DNA of 36,305 bases from an uncultured Lentisphaeria bacterium (GTDB lineage: Bacteria; Verrucomicrobiota; Lentisphaeria; Victivallales; UBA1829). Of the stretch, positions 24,583 to 32,606 are shown piece by piece (position 1 is the first letter of the stretch; each line of letters starts with the position of its first letter). The notes beneath the pieces are model-generated. The model saw only the letters and a program-made list of their open reading frames with translations, was not told where the DNA came from and made no database searches. The translations under genes and the position numbers were made by a program. The DNA lies in NCBI GenBank assembly GCA_905211485.1, contig CAJMAW010000009.1, positions 1 to 36,305 of the forward strand, written 5' to 3'.

Positions 24583-26293
24583 GGAAATCATATCCAGACG
24601 GATCCGTCAGGCGCGCGGAGAAGAGGAAGCGGATCTGGTCATCAAAAAAACGGCCGTTTTCTACCTGTCCAGCGGAGAACTGCGGAGGGGGGACATCGCC
24701 GTCTGCGGAGACACCATTGTAGGCGTGGACGATTCCTATCGCGGGAAAATCGAATTCGACGCCTCCGGCCTGACCGCCGTCCCCGGCTTCATCGACTCTC
24801 ATGTGCATATCGAATCCACCTGTCTGCTCCCCCGTGAATATGAACGTGCCGTTCTTCCCCACGGCGTGACCTCCGCAGTCTGCGATCCTCATGAACTGGC
24901 CAATGTAGGGGGAGTGGAAGCGCTGAAATACTTTTCCGACTGTGCCTCAGGCATGCTCATGGATCTGCGCATACGGTTCAGTTCCTGCGTTCCGGCAAGT
25001 CCGTGGGAAAGCCCGGGAGCGCGTCTTTCCGCGGAGTCGCTCCGGAGCGCGGCGGGACTGCCTCATCTGGAAGGGCTGGCGGAAGTCATGGACTTCCCCG
25101 GGGTGCTGGCATGTAGGGAGGACCTGCTGGACAAGCTCTCCGCCTTTTCCGGATCCATCATAGACGGCCACTGTCCGATGCTTTCCGGCAAAGATCTCAA
25201 CGCGTATCTTTCCTCCGGCATCAGCACCTGCCATGAAACCGATTCTCTCGACGAAGCTTTTGAAAAACTCCGCAAAGGCATGGGCATTCTGATCCGGGAA
25301 GGCAGCGTAGGACGGAATCTCGACACACTCGCTCCGCTGATCACCATCGAAAACTCCCCCTTCCTCGCCTTCTGCACCGACGACAGGAACATTCTGGACA
25401 TTCTGGGAAAAGGTCATATCGACTATATGATCCGCCGAGCCATTGCCCTGGGTGCCGATCCGCTTGCGGTGTACCGGACGGCCTCCTGTTCGGCGGCCAG
25501 ACTCTGCGGTCTCAGCGGACGGGGACTGATCGCACCGGGATACAAGGCGGATATCGTGCTGCTGAGCGATCTTGACAAATGCGATGTGCGCCACGTCTTC
25601 AAAAACGGGCGTCTTGTGGAGGAACGTCTTTTTGAAGAACGTCCGAAGGAACCCTCGGCCGGGAGATTCCGTCACAGCGTCCGTTCACGCTTCTTCACCG
25701 CCGGGGACTTCCGGATTCTTTCGGAATCGGCGCACAGCCATGTCGTCGGACTCCTTCCCGGATCTCTGATCACGGAGCATCTGCAAATGGACCTTCCTGT
25801 TTCCGGAAAGGGGGAGAAAAAAGCCGACCCGGATCACGATATTGCGAAAGCGGCCGTTGTGGAACGGCACGGGGGGAAAAACCGTCATGCACTGGGATTT
25901 GTCAGGGGGACGGGGCTGAAATCCGGAGCCGTCGCCTCCAGCATCGGGCATGACTCGCATAATCTCTGCGTCTGCGGGGTCGACGACGAAGACATGGCGC
26001 TCGCGCTCAATTGCGTCATTGAAATGCAGGGAGGATTCGCGGCGGCGGAACACGGAAGAATTCTTTCTTCTCTGCCGTTGCCCATCGGCGGACTGATGTC
26101 GGATCTTTCCTTCCCGGCTCTGGCGGAGGAGCTCCGCCGGATTCAAGATGCGGTCCGCTCCCTGGGCTCGGATCTGCCCGATCTGTTTCAGCAGCTTTCT
26201 TTCCTGCCTCTGACGGTGATCCCGCATCTGAAGCTGAGCGACCGGGGACTCGTCGATGTCGATCAATGGAAAATACTGGACAGGGAATCATGA
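24572..26293 (+). CDS. ade: Adenine deaminase
   Basis: This 573-residue protein matches Ade of the amidohydrolase superfamily in length and motifs. The metal-binding FIDSHVHIES has His77 and His79. GVTSAVCDPHELANV lies at about 98-112. VMDFPGV, IDGHCPMLSG and the HETDS segment follow, then FCTDDR. The C-terminal adenine deaminase domain has LGFVRGTGLKSGAVASSIGHDSHNLCV. It deaminates adenine to hypoxanthine in the cytoplasm. The start is the ATG at 24572, preceded by AAAAGGAT, and it overlaps the upstream membrane-protein gene by 11 nt. A longer in-frame reading to 24386 merely shadows the upstream gene. It overlaps the downstream phosphoribosyltransferase in an ATGA, so the pair is translationally coupled and completes adenine to IMP salvage. 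Confidence 0.95.
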   Translation: MNPEEIISRRIRQARGEEEADLVIKKTAVFYLSSGELRRGDIAVCGDTIVGVDDSYRGKIEFDASGLTAVPGFIDSHVHIESTCLLPREYERAVLPHGVTSAVCDPHELANVGGVEALKYFSDCASGMLMDLRIRFSSCVPASPWESPGARLSAESLRSAAGLPHLEGLAEVMDFPGVLACREDLLDKLSAFSGSIIDGHCPMLSGKDLNAYLSSGISTCHETDSLDEAFEKLRKGMGILIREGSVGRNLDTLAPLITIENSPFLAFCTDDRNILDILGKGHIDYMIRRAIALGADPLAVYRTASCSAARLCGLSGRGLIAPGYKADIVLLSDLDKCDVRHVFKNGRLVEERLFEERPKEPSAGRFRHSVRSRFFTAGDFRILSESAHSHVVGLLPGSLITEHLQMDLPVSGKGEKKADPDHDIAKAAVVERHGGKNRHALGFVRGTGLKSGAVASSIGHDSHNLCVCGVDDEDMALALNCVIEMQGGFAAAEHGRILSSLPLPIGGLMSDLSFPALAEELRRIQDAVRSLGSDLPDLFQQLSFLPLTVIPHLKLSDRGLVDVDQWKILDRES

Positions 26294-26874
26294 TGCCGCC
26301 CGTCGAAATTCTTTTCAGCGAAGAACAGATCCGGAGCCGGACCGCCAGACTCGCGGAGGAACTCACAGCCTTCTACCGGGGCCGGCCCCTGACAGCGGTC
26401 ATCCTGCTCAACGGAGGTCTTTTCTTCGCCGCGGATCTGCTGAGGAGCATCCGTTTGCCGCTTCAGGTGGACACGCTGTCGGTCTCCTCCTATGAAAACG
26501 ACCGGAGTTCGGGGAAACTGTCCATACGCGCCCCCCTGAAGCTCAGCCCGGAGGGAAGACATCTTCTGCTGATCGACGACATTCTGGATACAGGTCTCAC
26601 TCTCGCAAAAACCATCGAATTCCTGCAAAACGCGGGCGCGGCTTCCGTCAGGGCCTGCGTCCTTCTGGATAAAATCCTGCCGCCCGGACAATCCAAACTC
26701 GCTTCCTGCGACTGGTATGGATTCCGGGTCCCGAATCATTATGTCGTCGGGTTCGGACTCGACTCCGGAGAACGATTCCGGAATCTTCCCTGGATCGGGA
26801 AAATTTCTCCTGGAAAGGCTTCCTCTCCCCGCCAGGCAGAGGACAAAGAACAAGAAAAGAAAAAAGAAAGCTGA
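26290..26874 (+). CDS. hpt: Hypoxanthine phosphoribosyltransferase
   Basis: This 194-residue protein shows the purine phosphoribosyltransferase plan. An early VILLNGGLFFAADLLR is the pyrophosphate loop region. A flexible-loop SSYENDRSSGKL follows. The PRPP-binding LLIDDILDTGLT lies at about 96-107, and the base-binding LDKIL ... DWYGFRVPNHYVVGFGLD near the C-terminus. It converts hypoxanthine (and probably guanine) plus PRPP into IMP (GMP). The ATG at 26290 overlaps the adenine deaminase stop (ATGA). An ATG at 26293 has better spacing from AGGGA (26282-26286), and a start at 26266 lacks a Shine-Dalgarno. The last 20 residues are a charged Lys/Glu tail beyond the usual end. The gene order with ade gives a direct salvage route. 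Confidence 0.93.
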   Translation: MMPPVEILFSEEQIRSRTARLAEELTAFYRGRPLTAVILLNGGLFFAADLLRSIRLPLQVDTLSVSSYENDRSSGKLSIRAPLKLSPEGRHLLLIDDILDTGLTLAKTIEFLQNAGAASVRACVLLDKILPPGQSKLASCDWYGFRVPNHYVVGFGLDSGERFRNLPWIGKISPGKASSPRQAEDKEQEKKKES

Positions 26875-26889
26875 ACCGAAGACCCGAGA

Positions 26890-26920
26890 GGAGGAAAGCG
26901 TCCGGGTTGCTGCTTCCTCC
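26890..26920 (+). terminator. Possible terminator of the ade-hpt operon
   Basis: GGAGGAAAGC (26890-26899) pairs with GCTTCCTCC (26912-26920) with one bulged A, followed by a pyrimidine-rich but not pure-T tract. It lies 15 nt after the hpt stop. Confidence 0.45.
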
Positions 26921-27119
26921 CCTTTCCCTCTTCTGTTTCTTCACTTCTTTTTCTTTCATTCATTCTCCGGTGCGCCTTTTTCCTCCTTGTCATCGGCTTC
27001 ATCAAGGGCGATGAGCGGTCCCGGGCATCAGGGCGCAGGCGGAGACGACGTCAGGACACACCCGGGTGGCTCCTTTTCTCCACTCCGTTTCCCGCGCCTG
27101 ACACGACGCACGGATTCTC

Positions 27120-28577
27120 TCAGCAGTCTTCCGCGGAGTCCTTCTTTTTTTCTCTTCCCCCCGCAGGGGAAAATGGCACGGAATCCTGGTGCGTTTGCAA
27201 TTCTGATTTCTCCACAATCACCAGTTTCGCCCCAGAAGGCGCAAGCTGACGGTTCGCCCAGCGGCAAAATTCCTCCAGCGGAGCTGCATCCCAGTGCGCA
27301 AGAGATTTGAGTTTGGGCCGTTCCCTGTGAGCCGCGGAAAAACAGAAATGAGTCTTCGCATTCAGCACGGCGTACACATCTCCTTCCGAGGCGGTGCAGA
27401 GACAGGAGCGGAGCCAGCGTTTCAACGCGTTCAGCACTGATGCCGAACTTGCGCAGGGACAGCATTCCTGCGGGTGCCCTTCCGCATCGCGGCAGAGGGC
27501 GTCGGCCTTCCATGGATAGGACTCCATGTCAAAAACAGCCCGGAATGATGCCGGGGAAATCTTCCGGGCCGCTGCGGTCTCCTCCGGCTTTGCCGGAAGA
27601 GGAAGGGAGCCCCAGTCCAGAGACCAGCTGAGGCGCCAGTTGCGTCCGGGAGGCGCTTCCTCGTCCTCCGTCTTCCCCTTCCATTCAAGAAGATTCCAGG
27701 TGAAAAGGATCTCCCCCTCCTTGTTTCTGACAATGGAAAAGGAGGATTCCCCCCCAAGACGGGCCGCATGAATCCAGCGCCAGAAATCCTCGCCGATCCG
27801 GAAGCGGAGAATGGCCGTCCTTCCTCCGTGCCTTTTTTCTTTCCCTTTTTTCACATCCTTTCCTTCCGCGGCATATTCCAGCAGAAAGGCAAGAGGGGGA
27901 GCGGGGGAGCAGTACAGGGAAGAAGAAAGCGTTTCCCCTCTCTTTTCCTCTTTCTCCTCCTCTTTCTCCGCCGGCTCATCCTTCCGTTTTTTTCCCCCAG
28001 GAAGAGTATTTTCTTCCTTTCTTCCGCAGGGAACTTCCCCATGGAGTTTCCTTCCCGGAGCCGCCTGCTGAAAAGTAGACGATGAACGGGCTCCCGGCAA
28101 AGGAAGAGGAAAAGCAGTCCATTGCACGGCGGGAGGGACAACAAGGCAGTCCTCCTCCTTCTCCGGAGCGGTCTGAATGCCGAAGCGTAGGAAGGGGCCG
28201 GAAAACTTCAGGCCTCCCGCCAGAATCCTTTTCATCGGGAAAGAATGGCGGAGAATGAAATCGGAAACCACGAGCATCTCGTTTTCAAAGAAACGGTATT
28301 TGCGGGAGATTCCGGGGGAACTGCCAAAGGGGATTGTCCCGGAGCATTCCAGCGAGATTTCCTTCCCTCCGGAAAGCAGATGGGGCCTGCGCCTTTCCGC
28401 GAGGGCGAAGGTTTCCGTGCAGTCCCCCAGCTGCGCAGGAAGACTTTCAAGCGAAATTCCATTTTTTTCCATTTTGAAGGTGAAGAGCCCGGGTGCGGGA
28501 GTGTCCGAACAAAAACTCCAGTCTCCGGAAACGACAGAAAGTCTTTCCCCGTCCTTTTCGACATGAAACTCCGGCAT
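27120..28577 (-). CDS. Protein of unknown function with charged low-complexity insertion
   Basis: This protein of 485 residues (ATG at 28577) or 497 (ATG at 28613, inside the upstream nitroreductase gene) is unassigned. Neither start has a strong Shine-Dalgarno. 28577 is preferred because it begins 4 nt after the nitroreductase stop. It has no signal peptide or membrane helix. The first 150 residues are beta-rich (GISLESLPAQLGDCTETFAL, KYRFFENEMLVVSDFILR) and hint at a sugar-mutarotase-like sandwich, without real support. A Lys/Glu-rich insertion at about 195-225 (KKRKDEPAEKEEEKEEKRG) separates it from a second beta-rich part. A C-terminal segment has several cysteines (ECCPCASS, RSCLCTASEGD). 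I do not recognise the family. Confidence 0.65.
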   Translation of the reverse strand: MPEFHVEKDGERLSVVSGDWSFCSDTPAPGLFTFKMEKNGISLESLPAQLGDCTETFALAERRRPHLLSGGKEISLECSGTIPFGSSPGISRKYRFFENEMLVVSDFILRHSFPMKRILAGGLKFSGPFLRFGIQTAPEKEEDCLVVPPAVQWTAFPLPLPGARSSSTFQQAAPGRKLHGEVPCGRKEENTLPGGKKRKDEPAEKEEEKEEKRGETLSSSLYCSPAPPLAFLLEYAAEGKDVKKGKEKRHGGRTAILRFRIGEDFWRWIHAARLGGESSFSIVRNKEGEILFTWNLLEWKGKTEDEEAPPGRNWRLSWSLDWGSLPLPAKPEETAAARKISPASFRAVFDMESYPWKADALCRDAEGHPQECCPCASSASVLNALKRWLRSCLCTASEGDVYAVLNAKTHFCFSAAHRERPKLKSLAHWDAAPLEEFCRWANRQLAPSGAKLVIVEKSELQTHQDSVPFSPAGGREKKKDSAEDC

Positions 28578-28581
28578 GCTG

Positions 28582-29078
28582 TCAGTCCACCACTTTGAAA
28601 ACTTCGTCTGCATTCTTGCGGACTCTCACCCGTCCCTGTTCCGCCGCATATCCCAGCGGCGACATGGCGAACACGCGCCACGGGGCGGAGAGTTTGAGCA
28701 CGCGATCCGCTGGAACGCGCAGATCCAGCAGCTTCCCAGCCCCTCCGCCGCCGCGGCAAGGACAAAGTGCTCCATCGCAATCGCAGCGTCCACATCCGCA
28801 ATCGTGTCTCCTTCCAGACGTTTCCAAGCCTGTGACGAATCTGAAAGCATCAGAGCGATCACCGGCGCCTCCTTCAGCCATTTCTGCGGATACACCGATG
28901 CGATTTCCGCACGCAGTTCCGCATTCCTCACCAGAAGCAGTCTGAATGGCTGGCGGTTGCATGCCGTCGGAGCCAGATTCACGGCCTCCGCGATTTTTGA
29001 AAGCGCCTCTTCCGGCACCGGATCCGACTTGTAGGAACGAATGCTCCTGCGATTCTTCAAAACATCATAGAATTCCAT
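28582..29078 (-). pseudogene. Nitroreductase family protein, split by a one-base frameshift
   Basis: Reading from the ATG at 29078 (Shine-Dalgarno AGGAAGAGGA upstream) gives a nitroreductase N-terminus: MEFYDVLKNRRSIRSY (FMN phosphate contact), LAPTACNRQPFRLLLV and AAAAEGLGSCWICAF. After that the frame degrades (QRIACSNSPPRG...). The expected C-terminal part, ADRVLKLSAPWRVFAMSPLGYAAEQGR ending VFKVVD, continues in the neighbouring frame to a stop at 28582. The switch lies at about 28708-28716. One added base would restore a 165-residue protein, a normal length for small FMN nitroreductases. Either one base was lost in the genome, the assembly has an error, or the gene is recoded. The protein would be a flavin-dependent NAD(P)H oxidoreductase if intact. 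Confidence 0.8.
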
Positions 29079-29082
29079 GGCT

Positions 29083-29121
29083 GTCCTCTTCCTTTCTATT
29101 GAATTCAATTTTTTGATTCAA
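29083..29121 (-). promoter_or_regulatory. Putative promoter/operator before the nitroreductase gene
   Basis: The perfect palindrome ATTGAATTCAAT (29098-29109) lies 20 bp before the nitroreductase start. On the minus strand a weak promoter, TTGAAT followed at 17 nt by TAGAAA, overlaps it, so a dimeric regulator bound there would block transcription. Confidence 0.35.
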
Positions 29122-29187
29122 ACTTCTTTATTCAGTTTCTTTGCTTTTCCGGTTCTTTTCCCCGGTCCCGCTTCTTTCGCGCCTGCT

Positions 29188-30954
29188 TTATTCTCCGGAT
29201 GATTCCTTCGGAGTTTTTCCCCTCCCCGGAAGCGGGATGTGCATCTGTGCAAGAAAACTCCCCGCTTCCGGAAGACGGAAGAGCAGCCCGGCCGCCAGAA
29301 AAACAACACCGAACACTATACCTGCGCAGAAAAGCGGAATCAAATGGATTCCGAAATCAATCAGCTTTTTTAGAAGTTCCGTCTCCACCGCAGAGGCGGG
29401 AGATGGGAAGATTTTTTCAAGAAGACCCGTCATCCGTTCAAAGCAGAAATACGCCGGCGGCAGCCCCAGGATGGAAAAGAGCGCCAGTTTTCCGCAGAGC
29501 ACGCCCGTCTCAAAGAAGGGAATTCCCTTGAAGATCCGGTTCAGAATACTCAGGAGAATCAGGTTGTTCAGAAGTGAGCTCAGGACCGTCGCCAGAGCAA
29601 TTCCTCCCTGTTTCAGGGGCCACATCAGAATCAGATTCAGAATCAGATTCAGTACAATGCAGAAAAGCGAAACCTGAAGGGGGGTTTTCATGTCCTTCCT
29701 GGCATAAAAGCCCATCAGGGTGATCTTCATCACAGCGAAGGAGGGGATGCCGAGCACATAAAAGGAAAAAGCGTACGTTGTGGCATGCAAAGCGGCGTCT
29801 CCGAAAGCGCCGCGGTAGAAGAAGAGACGGATCAGTTCCTCCCCGAACACAAACATGAAGACCGCAAGGGGAATGGTGATGAAAAGAAGATTCCGGAGGG
29901 AGAAAAACATCATTTCCAGCATCCGGCAATACTCTCCCCGGGCGGCTGCGCGGGACATCTCGGGCAGGGAAACGGTCCCGAACGCCATGGCGAAGATCCC
30001 GATGGGCAGGTAAACCAGGCGGTCGCTGTTGTACAGCGCCGCAGGCGCGTATTCCCCCAGAAAGGACGCAATGGTCCGGTCCACCAGCAGACTCGCCTGC
30101 AGGGCGGACGCGCCCACAATGCCGTAAAACGCCAGCTTCCAGGTTTCCTTCAGCATGGGAATGTCCAGAAACGCCTGCCGAGTCAGACGGATTCTCATCT
30201 TTTTCCAGCGGAGAATCCCGTACATCAGGAGAAATTCCAGCACGCCGGCAATCAGCACAGCGCAGGCAAGAACAGACAGTTTGTCCTTCCCGTCCGGATA
30301 GAGCGGACAGCAGAAAAACAATGCCGCAATGATCACCGCATTCTGAAGAATCGCCGTCAGCGAAGGCAGGAAAAACTCCCTCAGCGCATTCGCAAACGAG
30401 CCCATGATTCCCACCATGCAGATGAAAATCGTGTACGGCATCACAATCGGAGTCAAACGCAGAGCCAGATTCCACATCGGCGATCTCACATACGGTGCAA
30501 GAAGATACGCAGGAAGTGCCACCAGAAGCGTAATCGCCGCCAGGAGAAAGGTCAGCCAGATGAAAATGGTGGAAAAACGTTCTTCCGTCCGCCTCTCTCC
30601 CTCGGTTTCCAGGGATTGGGCCAGAATCGGAACCAATGCCGTTCCCAACGCCCCCTCCCCCAGAATACGGCGGCACATATTGGCAAAAGTCGATGCCAGA
30701 ACCCAGGCGGACATCAGCAAGCCGCCGCCTATGATGTCCGCGGTCAGAATCTCCCGGAAAAAACCGAGAAAACGGCTCAGAAATGTGGAAAGCGCCAGAT
30801 TCCGGGAACTCCGCTGAAGAGTCCTTCTCCCGGAAGAAGAAGCAGAGGATGCGGAAGATGCGGAAAAAGAAGAAGGGGAAACGGGGGAAGAAGCGGGCGA
30901 AGAAGCGGGCGAAGAGGAACGGGAAATGGATGTGGAAATGGATGTGGTGGTCAT
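29188..30954 (-). CDS. murJ: Lipid II flippase MurJ (MviN family) with serine-rich N-terminal extension
   Basis: This 588-residue polytopic membrane protein has the MviN/MurJ signature at its first helices (RNLALSTFLSRFLGFFREILTADIIGG; WVLASTFANMCRRILGEGALGTALVPIL). It keeps the typical pattern of about 14 hydrophobic segments, with DRLVYLPIGIFAMAFGTVSLPEMSR in the middle and ALATVLSSLLNNLILL late. MurJ flips lipid II across the cytoplasmic membrane for peptidoglycan synthesis. The first 42 residues are an unusual Ser/Ala/Pro-rich stretch encoded by 12-bp tandem duplications. No internal start codon or better Shine-Dalgarno is visible nearer the conserved part. The C-terminal tail is short and basic. 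It lies between ychF and the nitroreductase gene on the same strand. Confidence 0.92.
   Translation of the reverse strand: MTTTSISTSISRSSSPASSPASSPVSPSSFSASSASSASSSGRRTLQRSSRNLALSTFLSRFLGFFREILTADIIGGGLLMSAWVLASTFANMCRRILGEGALGTALVPILAQSLETEGERRTEERFSTIFIWLTFLLAAITLLVALPAYLLAPYVRSPMWNLALRLTPIVMPYTIFICMVGIMGSFANALREFFLPSLTAILQNAVIIAALFFCCPLYPDGKDKLSVLACAVLIAGVLEFLLMYGILRWKKMRIRLTRQAFLDIPMLKETWKLAFYGIVGASALQASLLVDRTIASFLGEYAPAALYNSDRLVYLPIGIFAMAFGTVSLPEMSRAAARGEYCRMLEMMFFSLRNLLFITIPLAVFMFVFGEELIRLFFYRGAFGDAALHATTYAFSFYVLGIPSFAVMKITLMGFYARKDMKTPLQVSLFCIVLNLILNLILMWPLKQGGIALATVLSSLLNNLILLSILNRIFKGIPFFETGVLCGKLALFSILGLPPAYFCFERMTGLLEKIFPSPASAVETELLKKLIDFGIHLIPLFCAGIVFGVVFLAAGLLFRLPEAGSFLAQMHIPLPGRGKTPKESSGE
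30887..30945 (-). repeat. 12-bp tandem duplications in the 5' end of murJ
   Basis: On the + strand GAAGAAGCGGGC is repeated exactly at 30887-30898 and 30899-30910, and GGAAATGGATGT at 30922-30933 and 30934-30945. They encode SPASSPAS-like and SISTSIS-like repeats and keep the reading frame. Confidence 0.75.
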
Positions 30955-31143
30955 GGTGTTCCCGTTTTTCTGTTGCGTGCGGCTCTTTTACTCTCCGGAG
31001 GGAGGAGACGCATTCATTCAAGTCTTGTCGTTCCTTGCCGTTCCATTTTGTTCCTTGTCACAGGACGTCATCACACGTCACTTTCCGCAGTATGTTCCCC
31101 GGTTTCTTCAGGCAGACTCCGGGAAGCGGGGGATACAGGAAAG

Positions 31144-32244
31144 TCAGACGGAAAAGCGGACAAAGACCGAATCCCCGTCCTGAACAATATATTCCTTCCC
31201 TTCAATCCGCAGTTTCCCGGCATTTTTTGCAGCGTTCCATCCGCCGTAACGCACGATTTCGTCATAGGAAACCACTTCCATGCGGATGAATCCGCGGAGC
31301 ATGTCCGTGTGGATTTTTCCCGCGGCTTCCGGGGCGGGAGTGCCGCGCGTGATCGTCCATGCATGCGCTTCCGTCGGTCCCGCGGTGAAGAAGGTGACAT
31401 AGTCCAGAAGACGGTAACCGGTATGAATCACTCGCTGAAGGCCGCTTTCCTCCACACCGAGATCCGACAGAAACGCCTGCACGTCCTCCGGCGGCAGTTC
31501 CGCCAGTTCCTCCTCCAACTTCGCGCAGACGGGAATCACTTCCATTCCGTGGCGTGCCGCTGTTTCGATCAGCTTCGAGGAAAGTTCCTCCTTCCCGAAA
31601 TTCCGGAAGGCCTCCTCATCCACATTTGCACAGACAAAAGCCGGCATGGTCGTCAGCATCTGCAGCGATGCGACAAGTTTCGATTCCCGCGGGTCCTTCC
31701 TGTCATATTCCGGCATTTTCCCGTTTTCCAGCATCGGAATGAACTTTTCCGCCAGTTCCAGCTCCGCCTTCACTTCCGGATCTCCGCTCCGGAGCATTTT
31801 GCGTGATTTCTCAAGCCGACGCTGAAGAAAATCCAGATCCGCCAGCATCAGTTCCGTCAGGATCAGTTCCAGATCCCGCGCGGGATTCACCCCGCCGCCC
31901 ACATGCACCACGTCCGGATCCGAAAACAGCCTCACCACATGAGCAACCGCGTCCACGCCGCGAATATGGCCCAGAAACTGGTTCCCAAGCCCCTGTCCCT
32001 GACTCGCGCCTTCCACAAGACCGGCAATGTCTATGAACTTCATCGTCGCTGGAACGATTTTCGCAGACTTCTCAATCTCAGCCAGTTTGTCCAGACGCTT
32101 GTCCGGCACAGGCACAATCCCCGTATTCGGTTCAATCGTACAGAAAGGAAAATTCGCCGACGCCGCTCCCCCATGTGAAAGCGCGTTGAACAAGGTTGAT
32201 TTCCCCACATTGGGCAATCCCACAAATCCGCATGCAAACCCCAT
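31144..32244 (-). CDS. ychF: Redox-regulated ATPase YchF (OLA1 family)
   Basis: This 366-residue protein has the universally conserved YchF length and order. Walker A GLPNVGKSTLFNAL lies at about 9-22. PFCTIEPNTGIV is the G2 region. The G3-like DIAGLVEGASQGQGLGNQFL lies at about 73-92. The altered G4 reads NVDEE in place of NKxD, which in this family shifts preference from GTP to ATP. The C-terminal TGS-like domain has TFFTAGPTEAHAWTITRGTPAPEAAGKIHTD and ends KEYIVQDGDSVFVRF. YchF binds ribosomes and acts in translation control and stress. An inverted repeat lies 40-66 nt upstream of the start. It follows carB on the same strand after 362 bp. Confidence 0.95.
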   Translation of the reverse strand: MGFACGFVGLPNVGKSTLFNALSHGGAASANFPFCTIEPNTGIVPVPDKRLDKLAEIEKSAKIVPATMKFIDIAGLVEGASQGQGLGNQFLGHIRGVDAVAHVVRLFSDPDVVHVGGGVNPARDLELILTELMLADLDFLQRRLEKSRKMLRSGDPEVKAELELAEKFIPMLENGKMPEYDRKDPRESKLVASLQMLTTMPAFVCANVDEEAFRNFGKEELSSKLIETAARHGMEVIPVCAKLEEELAELPPEDVQAFLSDLGVEESGLQRVIHTGYRLLDYVTFFTAGPTEAHAWTITRGTPAPEAAGKIHTDMLRGFIRMEVVSYDEIVRYGGWNAAKNAGKLRIEGKEYIVQDGDSVFVRFSV

Positions 32245-32283
32245 GAATCCTCTTTCTCCACTTTTTCCAGAATATTTTTTTCA

Positions 32284-32309
32284 AATTCAGGCGGTAAAAT
32301 ACCGCTGAA
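32284..32309. promoter_or_regulatory. Bulged inverted repeat in the ychF leader
   Basis: ATTCA + GCGGTA pairs with TACCGC + TGAAT around an AAA loop, 11 bp with one bulged G. It lies 40 nt upstream of the ychF ATG. It has no T-run and may be an operator or a leader hairpin. Confidence 0.45.
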
Positions 32310-32457
32310 TGGAATGCTTTTCAATCCCCGCAGAGTTCTTTTCACCGCTGTCGCTTCTCTCTCTTCCCCCATTCTCGTTCTCTGTTCCTCTCTTTCCTCC
32401 CCGAAAATGAAATCAAAGTCAGGAAAAAGTGGAATGGGGAAAAGTAGAACGGGGAAA

Positions 32458-32476
32458 GGGAAACTTCCCGTTTCCC
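32458..32476 (-). terminator. Possible weak terminator after carB
   Basis: GGGAAAC/GTTTCCC with a 5-nt loop is followed on the minus strand by TTTCCCCGTTCTACTTTT. The T-tract is interrupted. Confidence 0.35.
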
Positions 32477-32606
32477 CCTCCCCGCTTTCAGATGTGTGAG
32501 GAAAAGTCTCCGCAGCAGGTGAGAGTGCGCTCTTCCGGCGGTCTCACCGCCGTCTCTCTTTCAGCAGCCCGGCTTTTCTTCTTTCATGCCGGGGCCTTCA
32601 GCACCC

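Larger units (their letters stand above)
32245..32606. other. Intergenic region carB-ychF
   Basis: There is no gene. On the minus strand several stems follow the carB stop: CCCGGC/GCCGGG, then CGGCGGT/ACCGCCG, then GGGAAAC/GTTTCCC (32458-32476). Near ychF lies a bulged 11-bp inverted repeat (32284-32309). Confidence 0.55.

Noticed and set aside
31028..31058. Repeated GTTCC/GTTCCTTG words upstream of murJ
   Set aside because: Three short words in 30 bp are noticeable, but there is no promoter or palindrome to give them meaning.
29785..31806. 673-codon plus-strand open frame
   Set aside because: It is antisense to murJ and ychF, both certain genes.
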